This document shows, piece by piece, positions 23,041 to 34,499 of a DNA stretch of 64,000 bases (the first letter of the stretch is position 1; every line of letters starts with the position of its first letter). A program made the position numbers and the translations under genes. The notes under the pieces are model-generated. The model ran no database searches. It saw only the letters and a list, made by a program, of their open reading frames with translations, and was not told the origin of the DNA. The DNA is from Brienomyrus brachyistius. Lineage: Eukaryota > Chordata > Actinopteri > Osteoglossiformes > Mormyridae. Location: NCBI RefSeq assembly GCF_023856365.1, contig NW_026042768.1:36748-100747 (forward strand), given 5' to 3'.

Positions 23041-23155
23041 GGCTGGGAGAATGATTCCTGGTCTTAGAGGAATGTTTAATGAGGAGAGGTTAGCTGAGCT
23101 GAATCTGTTTAGCCTCGAGCAAAGGAGACTAAGGGGGGACATAATCCAGGTGTTA
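23041..23155 (+). mobile_element. Short CR1-like LINE fragment
   Basis: It encodes RMIPGLRGMFNEERLAELNL and FSLEQRRLRGDIIQV, nearly identical to 17490-17605. It joins directly to a copy of the 18945-19045 block at 23155. Confidence 0.75.
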
Positions 23156-23250
23156 AATCTGGTCATTGCATTACATTTTTTTTGTATCCACTCCTTTATT
23201 TCGTGTTTATTGTTTGTTAGGTGTAATGTCTGTCTTATGTTAGTTATATC
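23155..23250 (+). repeat. Second copy of the LTR-like block end (18945-19045)
   Basis: The shared core is aaatctggtcattgcat and tttcgtgtttattgtttgtt. It lies between a LINE fragment and a SINE fragment. Confidence 0.7.
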
Positions 23251-23383
23251 CATCCATCCATTTTCCAAACTGCTTATCCTACTGGGTCGCGGGTGGTCCG
23301 GAACCTATCCCGGAATGTGGAATGGGCACGAGGCAGGGAACAATCCAGGATGGGGGGCAGCCCATCACAGGGCACACTCACAC
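23246..23383 (-). mobile_element. V-SINE-like element, 3' part only
   Basis: It begins with the (atcc)n tail and runs through gcttatcctactgggtcgcg to cagggcacactcacacac. The tRNA-like head is missing. Confidence 0.8.
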
Positions 23384-24129
23384 ACAAATCGTGATTATAT
23401 TATTGCACTATACTGTATAAATAAAAAGTAAACTTAATACCAGTTGTGGTAATAAAGTGCACAGAGAGTAAGAGAGAGTAGGGTTTCACATAAACGTATG
23501 TTCATTAGCATTTAGTATTCTGATGGCTTTGGGGTTAGAAGCTCTTATTAAATCTGGTTGTTCTGCAATGCATACTGCGGTAACGTTTACCAGAGGGCAG
23601 AAGTTCAAACATCTCATGTGCTAGGTGCGTGGGATCTTTTTTAAATATAATTATGCATATGTAGAACTAGGGATATGATCCTGTTAAGTATGATAGTTCT
23701 GTCTCATTATTGCAGGATCGACATCCATAGTAACTGTGGTGATCTATCCATTTGTGTGCATGTCTGTGTGTGTGTGTGCGAGCGGGTATACCTATCCTAC
23801 CCCATAGCGTGATAAATACCTGTTTTTTTTTTCCCTTATGGGGACCACGAAACTGAAAACCAGGAAAACTCTATTTTATAAAAATCTGTGACTGCTGTGG
23901 AAAAACTAAAAATGCAAAACCTCTTTTATTTTGCTTGGTTACTTATGGTTATGGTTAGGGCAGGGTGGGGGTTAAGATTGTCATAGTTAGCGTTAGCATT
24001 TATCCAATAGAAGTCAATGAGCGGGCCCCATAAGGATAGGTATACCCTATGTGTGTGCATGTGTGTGTTTGTCCCATATTGCCTGGGCTTCAGGATACCT
24101 CATAACCCGGAACTTCATCAGAAGTAGTT
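23384..24129. mobile_element. LINE 3'-region-like debris
   Basis: Sequence such as agtattctgatggctttggg and accagagggcagaagttcaa resembles non-coding 3' regions of fish LINEs. The segment ends near a cataacccggaac..gttagaaaatgg tail. The family is not determined. Confidence 0.3.
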
Positions 24130-24182
24130 AGAAAATGGATGAATGGATGGATGGATGGATGGATGGATGGATGGATGGATGG
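24130..24182. repeat. (GGAT)n microsatellite
   Basis: About eleven ggat units form the tail of a retroposed element. Confidence 0.9.
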
Positions 24183-24559
24183 ACAGATCAATAAAAGTAC
24201 AGAACATCCATTTTACAAAGAACCATCAACACTAAATGTATGCACTGGTCATGCTCCTGGAAATTAAACTTCTTTTCTGAAAAGCAGCATGTTCATAAAT
24301 TAGCTGCTGTTATACCTTGGGGGAACAAATGCAGATGAAATTGTAAAACAAACTGCAGTGGCAAAACAGTTCTGGCTGCCTGTGCTGCCCTGCCTGCCCG
24401 CCCTCCTGCCCATTACGTCCTGCCTGTGCCACCCTCCTGCCTGCCCTCCTGCCTGTTTACGTCTTTCCTGTGTGCCCTGCTGCCAGTTATTCTGTATTTA
24501 CATCCGGACTTAACTAATTGAACCATATAAACCATATAAATCAGGACTTTGTTAACGTG

Positions 24560-24782
24560 ACTTCTGACCTGTGGAGGATGGGCTCCCCCTTTCACTCTGG
24601 TTCCTCCAAAGGTTTCTTACTATGACTGAGTTTATCCTTGCCAATGTCGCTTTCTAATTTTTCAGGCTAGATCTTGCTCACTGGGACAATTGGGCAGGGA
24701 CAAAGTAAAGTGCTTTGAGACAATGTAAGGCTATGAAAATGTACTATACAAAATAAAGTGAATTGACTTGAGTAATGTGGCA
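24560..24782 (+). mobile_element. LINE 3'-end fragment
   Basis: It contains ggatgggctccccctttcac and ends in aaagtgctttgagacaatgt and an aaataaagtgaattgacttg tail, typical of a common fish LINE 3' end. Confidence 0.55.
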
Positions 24783-26615
24783 CAAAGCAACCCTTCTTTG
24801 CCACAGGAAATGTCTGGTGCAATTTCTTTTTTAATTGTACATGTCAATTGCATAATACCCTAAACTAATTCATTATTATTTCTATTATTATCATCATCAT
24901 CAGTATTTCATTAGTATTCCATGGTATTTAGATTTTTCAGGAATCAGTGTGTGTACTGTATACTTTTTAATTTATTTGCACTATGTGTAGTGTCTCTGCA
25001 GCTGTATATACTTGCTGCATTATGCACAAGAACTTCCCTCAGGCATCAGTATAGTTAATCAAATGTAATATTTCTTGCTTGTTTATTAAGTTGTTTTAGG
25101 TATTTTGTGTGTTCCACTTAATTTAGTGTAATTAGTCCTAGTTGACTCAGGTTTAGTTAGATTTTTCCTTCTGTTGTTCCTCTGCATCATGCTACTGTCA
25201 TAAAATTTCAATGTCTTACCTAACTTAAGAGTTTTGTGCATTGTGTTTTGGAGAGAAAGAAATCATTACTTTTTTTCTTTAGATTCATCCACTGATTCTA
25301 TCACCTATGACACATTCCCCCTGAATATTTGTTTGTTTATTTATGTATTTGCTTGGGGGATGGAATTAACAAACAGAAATAACTGAATGAATCAGGGTAG
25401 TGAAAAACATTTATAAACTTATCATTTTGGTATTGGTACGATCCTGTTCTGGTTAGTTAGCCGAGGGAGTAAATCATCCGGAGTTTCATCTCTCAATCTT
25501 CTCCTACACCCACTCAGCATCACAGTATGGACTCCCCAATGCAACTGATCTGCACGTATTTGTACTCTGGGAGGAAATTGAAGCCCCCATAGGAAAAACT
25601 CAAAGCCTACAGACATATGCACAAAACCAGGGGACATGCTCAGTTCTGCAGGCCTGGAAGTGTGAGAGAAGGCTATTTATTGAGTTTCCCCTCTGCCCCT
25701 GGTAAAGATGAAACATGCACAAGTCATTAAACACACATATACTTACATGAAAGTCTGACTGATACTGGAGCTTCCAGTGCCCGTAAACCAGGTACTGGGG
25801 TACTCCATTTCCTTCTTGATAATTAGCGCCATTGAAAAAAAAACGGTGCCTTTCCTAATATTAACTGACTCTCAGACAAATGTACTGCTTGAAGACCCTG
25901 CCACTATTCGCATTTTCCAGCAGGAGTCACAAATCTTCATTGCATTCAGTTTATTCTCAGATGAGCTCATGCATGTTTCTATGTGCATCTTTACACTTAA
26001 ACAAATACAGCTAACCTCTGTTGTTATATTCCATATATATTTGTCGTGACTGGCCTTTTTTCTCAAATGATGGATTTCTGAAACTAAAACTGACAGTATT
26101 CTAAAATATTTATATTGCCACATCATCGACACATGTTCTAATATGACATAGCATTCCCCTGGACCATAGTGCGACTTAGAGACAAGATATAACATGCCCT
26201 TCACGGTAAAACACTAGATAGGTGCAACACTTAATGTCAACGTTGTCAATGTCAATGTTGACTTAATGTCAACGTTAAATTCATGGATTCGCAAATTAAG
26301 TAACACGGTTACAGTACAAAAACGAGCAGAGCTGTGTATGGCATGACTATCTCGCGGCGGCGACAAAATATGCTTATCCTTCTAATTATTCAGAAGAAAA
26401 TATATTTGCAAGCACAGCCGTTCACGGCTTCCGTACAAAAAGCTGTCACTACGCTACAGGAAGAATACACGACCAATATAGGATTTACACAAGTCTGCTT
26501 CTTTTGTTTTATTTAGTAACAACTTTCACAAAAATTGACAGCAATACTGCTAAAAGTGCAGATCTGTTGCCAAATTAAATAAACAAAGAAATTAATCATA
26601 AAAATATTCAAAGTA
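24783..26615. other. No supported gene
   Basis: AT-rich. A patch at 25420-25640 is partly open on both strands (minus: FEFFLWGLQFPPRVQIRADQ; plus: VLWEEIEAPIGKTQSLQTYA) but matches no family I recognise and has no clear splice sites. A short cluster of gtcaa/ttgac motifs lies at 26235-26280. Confidence 0.3.
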
Positions 26616-26623
26616 TATACAGC

Positions 26624-26767
26624 CAGGGGCGCCGCTAGCAATTTTGGGCCCTATGACAAAATATGAGGTTGGGCCCCCCTATCACACCCATTCAGATCTC
26701 TGGGGGCCCCTAAAGGGCGTGGGCCCTTAGAATTGTCCCAACTTTCCCCCCCTTAGCGGCGCCCCTG
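26624..26767. mobile_element. hAT-type MITE, 144 bp, with perfect 8-bp target duplication
   Basis: The ends are perfect inverted repeats of 14 bases (caggggcgccgcta and tagcggcgcccctg). The flanks carry the identical 8-mer tatacagc at 26616-26623 and 26768-26775. An 8-bp duplication and CAGGGG ends are hAT hallmarks. The interior is G/C-rich and non-coding. Confidence 0.95.
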
Positions 26768-27331
26768 TATACAGCTAACCATTTCCAATCGAAAAGTACA
26801 TACAAGTCTCCAATATAAGTTATACAATGGAGCGCAGATAAAACTTTTAAATAGTAATTAACCAAACTATATAAAGAATACAAGTTTGAATACAGGTAAT
26901 TTGTATAAATTTTACTGTGTTCAGACTGAAAAATCAGCACCAGCCTTACACACATTGCAGTTCTGCTTTTTTCTTCTTTTAGCATAATTACCCGTTTCAC
27001 GTTCACGAGGCAGAAGATCCCTGCAAATGTGAAAATTCACAAGTAACAGGCACCATTAACCTCAAGCCATAACAGTCTGCTAGCCTGAACAATAGCAAAC
27101 TCTATGTATTACCAATTATTACGCAGGTTGTCACTTTATCAAATCATGACTGTTACTAAGAAGTGGGAGTGAAACGCGTGTCACGAGATCTCGCGATATT
27201 ACAACATGACGAGATTTCTCGTTGGAGCGAAAAGCCGTTTCACGAATGCGCTGCAAATGAGCTGCTGTAAATATGTCGGCATCTGACTAAATTACTATAG
27301 TAGATACCCCAGACACTTTTGAATCTTTTGT

Positions 27332-27489
27332 GTGTCAGCATTTCGGGTGCCCGGCGGAAAATATAAATGGCGAAAGGGAGACAGACAAAACACGAACCAT
27401 CTGTAAGGACTGTAGAAAGCTAATGCCGCACACAGCGGCTAATGCTACTACTAACTACTATGCAAAGCCATTTGCAGCACCATCATAGC
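27332..27489 (+). pseudogene. BED-type zinc finger remnant of a hAT transposase
   Basis: The plus-strand frame reads QHFGCPAENINGERETDKTR, then TICKDCRKLMPHTAANATTN to a stop at about 27487. It matches the start of a BED finger: aromatic-x-x-F, CxxC spacing and the T-N loop. The closing HxxxH half is absent. It lies upstream of the repeat block shared with 451-938, so both may be one element. Upstream sequence holds atctcgcgatatt, possibly part of its terminus. Confidence 0.55.
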
Positions 27490-27726
27490 TCTTTATTTAA
27501 ATTCACTGCACCGGTGAAGAAAACATTTTTAAAAAAATGTTATGTTTATTATTGGGTGCTTTCCACTTCATGCACCCACATACAGCGCTAGCTTAAAGCA
27601 ATGCATTCTGGTCCTGACGCAATGCATCATGGTTATATTTTTTATCGCCCGTTGCATTACGTCACCATGTCACATGGTACCAAAACTCCGCGAGAGCAAG
27701 ACACATCAGGCAGCACCTCTTAGCAG

Positions 27727-28211
27727 GCTGCACAGGCTGGATCCGCCTCCATTACGACACAACTTTGCCCTTATTGGCTTAAGATTTTAGTTACATACAT
27801 GACGTTTGTATATCTGCTATTTCTCCCGAGAAGCAGGTAAAGCGGTAACTGCTTTTCAATTAATTTACTTGGTAAAATTAAATTTAAATAAATGATATGA
27901 ATATTGTAATAGTACTCGTGAGCTTTGTTTGTTGTTAGTTACTGTAATGTTGCGCTGCTTTATTTGTTTAATCGTCTTGTCTGTGAAGACATTCAAGTTA
28001 ATCAAATAAGAACTGCACTGTACACTGTACATGACCATAAAAACTTTGAATCCTTGAAATAAATGTTTTTGATCTTTTCCTTGGCAGTTATCTTTTTACA
28101 CAGGGCCTCTATGTACACAATAGTTATTTTTTTCACGACTAACAGTATGGATCAGGAGTTGGTTATTGTAAAAGAAGTAATGTGCATGCAGGTGATATTT
28201 GTATAGATTTA
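27727..28211 (+). repeat. Dispersed repeat, copy 2 (pair of 451-938)
   Basis: Almost identical to 451-938 over about 485 bases with small indels. It follows the BED-finger remnant. Confidence 0.7.
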
Positions 28212-28675
28212 TATTTACCCCTAGGTGATAAGTTTGACAGTCATTTCTTTTACCGTTTGGCCTCTCGGTTGAACATAATAGTGGCGCGAGCAGCTCCACT
28301 TGGTTTTTAAAAAATACTCAGCCATGAACTTTTGGTGAACTCAGGTGAATCCCTTCCTTCAGTAGTAAACCTTGGTAGTTTCAGCCGTTTACACATTGTC
28401 TCACTAAAAGGTTGATAATATATTTGTCCTTTTACATAGTGATAAAATATACGCGATAAAAATGTGAATATTCATAGATTCAGGACTAACAAAGTAGCTA
28501 ACAGAAACTCAGACTAACAAAAGGTGCAAATACATACTCAGTTGGTTCCATTGTGTTGATTACATTATAATGTTTACATTGTAATGATTATATCATGGAT
28601 ATTTGGCATACTTTTTATAAAATCGTAATTCTTATATTCTGCGTTATATAGTGCTAAATAATATTCCATAGATGG

Positions 28676-28895
28676 ATGGACTTTATTAATCCCCGTGGGG
28701 AAATTGTGTTTTTTATGTCTCCCTCAACTTACTCTTTGTGGAGTAAGTTGTCCGCGAAGTGCAGCTACCTGTTGGGGCGCCCAGGGAGCTGGGGGTTAAG
28801 GGCCTTGCTCAAGGACCCACAGACGTGCTGAGGCTGGGTTAGTTTCAACTGGTGACCTCATTACAGGCACAAGGACTGACCCCTGCCCCCCAACT
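28676..28895 (-). mobile_element. SINE-like element, copy 1
   Basis: It begins gactttattaatccccgtgg and contains gagctgggggttaagggcct and gctcaaggac. The same order occurs at 45245-45475, where the minus strand shows a B-box-like ggttcaaaccc, indicating a tRNA-derived element. Confidence 0.6.
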
Positions 28896-30012
28896 GTGTA
28901 TGAGTAGCATTTATGCTGTTTCTTGAGTGTGAGCTAGTACATAAACCAGCTAGTGCTCACCATTGCAAAAATACTCTAGCTTTCTGTCATACACATTTTT
29001 TTATTTTCTTACATTGTCCGTTTTTGTTCATAGTCTGTAATATTCTGAATAACGACAATGTAGAGGAAAAACAGATTAAATTCTCCTTGTTTGTAATTTC
29101 CCCATGTAATCCACTGCCTTGTGGTAAGAGGTGCAAAAGTCAGACGCGTTGAATGATGAGGATACGATATTGAGTTTAGTTCTTGAGAGGATTTATTCAT
29201 ATGATATTTTAACACACAGTACTTTGAACTGGTTTGTTTGGCGCAAAAGGGCCGATATGCAGACACCATCACACATGGCAAATACGGTCAATGACTGTTT
29301 CACTTTGCACCTTCAGCCCTGAGCCGCGTAATCTCAGCACCTTTAATAACAACCATTGCTGCCTCCTACAGGTGGGAATACACTTAGACAATAGTAAATA
29401 TCACTAAGGCAGGCAAGTACCTCTCGTTTCAAGTGTTGCAATACTATATAACATTATATTATAAACAATAAATACGAATAAATAAAAACATTAAACAAAT
29501 AAACATAATCAATAATATTCATGAATAATTATGCTTAATATACAAATAAAAGAATAGCTCCTGCAGATGATTTCAGATAACTACTGGAACAATGAGTTCT
29601 GGAGGGGAGCAAGCTCTGTTACATGCTATAGAAATGTTGATCTGATTCCTTTCATTATCAGATTGTTACCACTGTTAAAAACCACAGATATTGTATTCTG
29701 ATTGTATGCATTTCCTTATTAGGGCATGTCAGTTACTTCTGTTAAAAAAACCCTTTATTCTGACGTCGTAAATTTCCTGATCAGAGTTTACCCTCTTTAA
29801 AGTGATGGAGGTCCACTTGTGCGAAAGATACATCGATATGCATATGAGATTTCGTTTGTGCCAAAAATATGTAAATAGCACACAGTCCATGTCGACTGAG
29901 CATGTGACAAAGAATTTTTCTGTGACAATTCTATTTTGTCAATGAGTTTGTCTGTGGAGCCCCTGAAGGGACCTAATGGTGTCCGCTAATTAGATACCCA
30001 GAAATAAACTGT
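28896..30012. other. No supported feature
   Basis: AT-rich, with no recognisable coding, RNA or repeat signal. Confidence 0.3.
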
Positions 30013-31506
30013 GTGGCTCCTGCCCAAGCATTGCTGCCCAAACAGCAGCTTCCTCCTTATGCCACCGAGGGAGGAGTAGCCAGTGGTTCCCCTGCCCCTT
30101 CCCCTCTCCCCCCTGCAGACGAGGATCATAACCATTCAGCACCCGACTCTACCTCCTTCTCGGTGAAGAAGTGCCGTGGCGAAACACTCAGGCAGCAGGA
30201 CGAGGTAGCAGAAATTCTTGCCCCTATGTTGGTATGTCCAAATCCTCAAGGGGGAGATAAGGTTTGCTCATCTGACACTGTAGATGAAGGAGTTGAACAT
30301 AAGAACATAAGAACTATACAAACGAGACGAGGCCATTCGGCCCATCAAGCTCGCTTGGGGAGAACTAAACTAATAGCTCAGAGTCGTTAAAATCTTATCT
30401 AGCTCTGATTTAAAGGAACCCAAGGATTCAGCTTGCACTACATTATCAGGAAGACTATTCCATACTCTACACGCTGCGTAAAGAAGTGCTTCCTTAAATC
30501 CAGCTTGAAATGTTCTCCCGCTAATTTCCACCTATGGCCACGAGTTCGTGTATTTAAACTAATGCTGAAGTAACTATTTGGTTGAACAGCATCCAAACCT
30601 GTTAGAATCTTATATACCTGGATCATGTCCCCCCTCAATCTCCTTTGCTTGAGACTGAACAGATTTAGCTCAAGTAACCGTTCCTCGTATGACATTCCTC
30701 TAAGACCAGGAATCATTTTTGTGGCCCTACGCTGCACCTTTTCTAAGGCCACAATGTCCTTTTTAAGATATGGTGACCAAACCTGCACACAATATTCTAG
30801 GTGAGGTCTCACCAAGGAATTGTATAATCTTAGCATTACCTCCCTTGACTTAAACTCCACACACCTGGAGATATACCCCAACATCCTATTGGCCTTTTTT
30901 ATTGCTTCCCCACACTGGCGAGAATGGGACATGGAAGCATCAACATACACACCAAGGTCTTTCTCATGATCAGCTACCTTTATTTCAGTGACACCCATGA
31001 AATACCTGTACTTTATATTTCTGCTCCCTAGATGGAGTACCTTATATTTATCGACGTTAAATTTCATCTGCCAGGTATCGGCCCAGTCACTAATTAAATC
31101 AAGATCCCGCTGTAGCTGCTGAGCCACTAATTCAGTATCTGCTACACCACCCACCTTGGTGTCATCTGCAAATTTCACCAGTTTACTGTATATATTGGTA
31201 TCCATATCATTTATGTAAATTAGGAACAATAGTGGTCCTAAAATCGAACCCTGCGGTACCCCACTATGAACGCAAGCCCACTGTGAGTTGAAGGACATTG
31301 CCAGTGACCTGCTGGACCCCAGGCAGAACAGGCCTCACCATGCGACAGCCCTTCAGAGACTGGTCCTCCTGCGCATGGACTGGGGCATGATGCATCAGTT
31401 TAAACAGGAGCCTGGTAAATCCTGCGAGTGCTACACCAAGCGACTGATGGCAGCATTCTCCAACTACAGTGGGATGGACTCCACAACGGACCGAGAGTGT
31501 ATGTGA
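30013..31506 (+). pseudogene. Retroviral/LTR-element gag-like remnant split by a LINE
   Basis: Part 1 (30013-30297) is a proline-rich frame. Part 2 (31288-31506) resembles the capsid region of retroviral-type gag proteins, with a QEPGKSCECYTKRL-like segment. The CR1-like LINE at 30298-31284 lies between them. A related gag-like stretch is found on the minus strand at 59000-59520, and both share the bases gatgaaggagttg at the same point. The two parts are not in one continuous frame and no LTR, protease or RT is attached. This is an old, decayed copy; the gag assignment is inference from short motifs. Confidence 0.45.
30298..31284 (-). pseudogene. CR1-like LINE, 5'-truncated, intact RT frame of 286 codons
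   Basis: The minus-strand frame contains GVPQGSILGPLLFLIYINDM, the catalytic FADDTK motif, WADTWQMKFNVDKYKVLHLG, HLEYCVQVWSPYLKKDI and VQRRATKMIPGLRGMSYEE: RT palm to C-terminus of a CR1-clade element. The 3' end is catcaagctcg..gttcttatgttc on the minus strand. It is flanked by the 8-bp duplication gagttgaa at 30290-30297 and 31285-31292. Most of the element (ORF1, endonuclease, RT fingers) is missing. The youngest-looking LINE in the window because its frame is largely unbroken. Confidence 0.9.
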
Positions 31507-31904
31507 TGTAAAATACACTAAGATAGGTAAAAACTCTTTTGTGGACTAAGTAAAACAAACATTTTATGTTCTAGTTTTCTTAAAACTACTGAAACAAATA
31601 ATTGGCTACACTGCAGTTCCGCTGTTTTGTTTGGCACCCCTGCATGTCGTGCATTGTGTGGAAAAAACCTGAAGGCTGAGGAATGTTACGTAACACAGCT
31701 AGAATGTAAAAACTCTCTCTGGTGTAATTCACTGCATAAAACCAATGGTGTTAAGTGTGATGTCTTCTTCATAACACTCCCTGATGGTTTGTGTCCGTGA
31801 CCATGAGATAGGGTGGGCTGCTTTTCTTCCTTCCTTTGACTAGTATTCCTCCTAAATTGTTCATCTGTATTTGCTGCATTGGTACTTGATGTGCGTGTGC
31901 CTTG
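31507..31904. other. No supported feature
   Basis: AT-rich non-coding sequence between gag-like and LTR-like blocks. Confidence 0.3.
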
Positions 31905-32165
31905 TGTCACGATCGCCATTTAACGGGAGCGGCGGACGGGCAGGAAACAGGCAAGGCAGGCAGGATACGGGGATTTATTAGGAACACGGGGTGCAGGAAA
32001 CATCTCACGCAGACGGACTTCAATGACGGACACTGAACTCTAGTAAGACATGAACTCAAATAGACAGGACTGATTGAAAATAATCGGACACAGCTGGGTA
32101 CGATCAGGGAAGCACACGTGGATAATCAGGGGGCGTGGCACACACGGTGGTCAGACTGTCCGGGA
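31905..32165 (-). mobile_element. LTR of the TGTCATGC..GTGACA family, copy adjoining a proline-rich frame
   Basis: On the minus strand it ends in ..cgatcgtgaca (31905 side) and contains tgccacgccccctgattatc. It aligns with 50564-50841 over most of its length. The 5' end of the LTR has diverged near 32160. Confidence 0.7.
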
Positions 32166-32424
32166 CCTCCTCGGGGACTAGGGCAGGAAAGTCTGGAGCT
32201 GGGTCAGGGACAGGAGTGGGGCCAGGAACAAGAGCCCCAGGGGGCACAGTCATTTGAGGCGGAGGGAGCGCCTCGGGCGTGGGCTCTGGGGCCGCAGGGG
32301 GCAGCGGAGGCGGCTGCTCAGGAGCTACGGGCAAAGCAGGCGGCGGCTGCTCGGGCTCTGGGGCCGCAGGGGGCAGCGGAGGCGGCTGCTCGGGCTGCGC
32401 AGGAGCTATGGGCGACGAAGGCAA
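32104..32424 (-). pseudogene. Proline/alanine-rich frame of an LTR retroelement
   Basis: The 106-codon minus-strand frame is made of PEQPPPLPPAAPEP-type repeats. It runs into the LTR and ends in CATPPDYPRVLP, as does the frame at 10479-11258. DNA-level direct repeats of gcagcggaggcggctgctc explain the composition. It may be the 3' coding end of the retroelement or a non-coding GC-rich leader read by chance. Confidence 0.4.
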
Positions 32425-32479
32425 CTGCTCAGACGCTGTAGCAGGAACCCAGGACTTTATGCTCAGCCCACTGCTGTTA

Positions 32480-33010
32480 ACTCCGATGACTCACAACTGA
32501 GCAGCAATGCACATTTCGAATTCCATCATCAACATCAGGCAGATGACAAGACTGTTGTGGGTCTCATCAATAAAAACGGTGACTCAGCATACAAAGAGGA
32601 AGTGTGATGACTATCGGACTGCTGCAGAGCCAACAACCTGTCTCTGAATGTTGACCAAAGAGATGGTTGTTGACGTTAGAAGAACACAAAACACAGAGTG
32701 ACCACTCTCTGCTGCACATCGATGGCTCATCTGTGGAGATCGTAGAGAGTACCAGATTCCTTGTTGTCCATCTGGCGGAGAATCTCACCAGGTCCTTCAA
32801 CATCAGCTCCATAGTAAGGAAAGCACAGCAGCACCTCTACTCTCCACGGAAGCTCAGAAAAGCCCATCTCCCATTCTCACACTCTATTGGGGAACTGTTG
32901 AAAGCACCCTGAGCAGCTGCATCACGGTCTGCTTTGAGAACTGTGTCGCCTCAGATCACAAGTCCCTACAACAGATAGTGATGACAGGTGAGAAAATCAT
33001 TGGGAGTATC
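32480..33010 (+). pseudogene. Rex1-like LINE reverse transcriptase, 5' piece
   Basis: Reading through several frameshifts gives DKTVVGLINKNGDSAYKEEV, CRANNLSLNVDQ, then DGSSVEIVESTRFLVVHLAE, NLTRSFNISSIVRKAQQHLY and RKLRKAHLPFSH. This is the RT palm/thumb of fish Rex1-type elements. It is interrupted at 33011 by an LTR insertion and resumes at 33840. Confidence 0.75.
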
Positions 33011-33011
33011 G

Positions 33012-33839
33012 TGTTAGAGAAATATGTACTTTTTTTATCATCATTTTGCTAGACGCTTAGAAACAACACCCTGCCGCAGCTTGATCTTAATTGAGCAATA
33101 ACACGTCTCAAGAACTGTCGCTTGAATATTTCCACCCCATATATGGTGACAAACAATGTTCAATGTCAGTTGCATATCCTGTTTGTGTACCTCAATAAAA
33201 GACACTGCGAGGGGAGTTACTCTTTCGAAGTTGGCTGAGTTCGACTGAGAGGCTGACACCTCGAGGTCAGGACCGGGCTTCCCTTTGTAAGGAAAAGTGG
33301 TAAAAATGTCCCAAGGTTCTTGGTTGATCATTTGAATGCAGACAATGTTAGGAATTTATGATCATGGGGGAAGCCAGGGAGAGAATGGGGGTTCCAGTTG
33401 GCACCACTATGGTGATAAGGATAAGATAAGGTGATAAGAATTGAATTACAATGATCATAAAAGTCTCCACCCTGTCCTGTCCCGTCCCTGTCTCAGGATC
33501 CTCACACTCCAGGGGGTCACTCTTTATATGTAAATTCACTCACAACACCTACACACAACACCTTGGTGGGGAGGGCCTTTTTGGGTATAAAGGGGGGTGA
33601 AGAACTGTCTTCAATTTGTATCTGAGCTGCCTTTCAGTACCCGGTGTGTCTCTACACTGTATTACATTGTATTATTTTTGCTGTTCAATAAACCATCATT
33701 TTGCTGAAACTGCGGAGACTCTGCAAGTGGATTCCCTACACCTTGCAGCAAGTAAAACGTCATCACAGCTGTCTGCGTTGTTCTGTGTTCAGAGACTGGT
33801 TTGTTTCCAGCGCATCTTCAGAAGAAGATAACCCTAACA
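33012..33839 (+). mobile_element. Solo LTR, 828 bp, inserted in a Rex1-like LINE
   Basis: The ends are TGTTAG..CTAACA. The interior holds a TATA box (gggtataaaggggg, about 33587) and an AATAAA signal (gttcaataaaccatc, about 33684). The flanks carry tatc at 33007-33010 and 33840-33843; one extra g (33011) sits before the left end. The LINE reading continues on both sides, which independently defines the insertion. Internal direct similarity (tgttag.. at 33346) hints at a composite structure. Confidence 0.85.
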
Positions 33840-34430
33840 TATCTCTCCCCTCCATCACAGATATTCACACCACACACTGCATCCGCAAAGCCACCACCAT
33901 TGTGGATGACCCCACCCACCCCTCACATTATCGTTTCACCCTCCTGCCTTCTGGAAATAGGTCCCGGAGCATTCGGGCCTTTACAGCCAGACTCAAACAG
34001 CTTTATCCCCCATGCCGTCAGACTACTGAACTCTCAGGGACTAATCTGATACCACACACACATACACTCATTAACACACTTTATTATTTAACTACTATTT
34101 TTTATCTTATTGTCGCCATGTTTACAGTTACTTTTATTTATTTTTATTGCTACCTCATTGGACAACCAAACTGCGCCTTCTCAGTACTGGGTTTACTGTG
34201 CTGTTTGTGCTCGTTGGTGTCAGTTGTCCTCTCTTTTTGCACTGTCCTGCAATGTTTGCACAGTTTTTGCTCATTATGCACCATACAGTATGTTGCTAGG
34301 TTGGTATGTGTTAGTCTTCTGTTAATTTAAGTAGCACCTTGGTCCGAGGGAAACAGTTTCTTTTGTAACTGTACTATACTCAACTGTGTAAAGTTAAAAA
34401 TAACATTAAAGACCTACTTGACTTTTACTG
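33840..34430 (+). pseudogene. Rex1-like LINE, 3' piece and tail
   Basis: It continues the interrupted frame with SLPSITDIHTTHCIRKATTI, DDPTHPSHYRFTLLPSGNRS and RSIRAFTARLKQ, then a 3' untranslated region. Frameshifts occur near 34030. Confidence 0.75.
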
Positions 34431-34499
34431 AACAGGTGCTAAAGTGAAATTACTTGCTTCTGGGAAAGAACTCCAGCTGAAATTCTGTACAACAATTAT

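Noticed and set aside
25422..25637. Minus-strand 71-codon frame as a gene
   Set aside because: No domain, no splice context, and the opposite strand is equally open.
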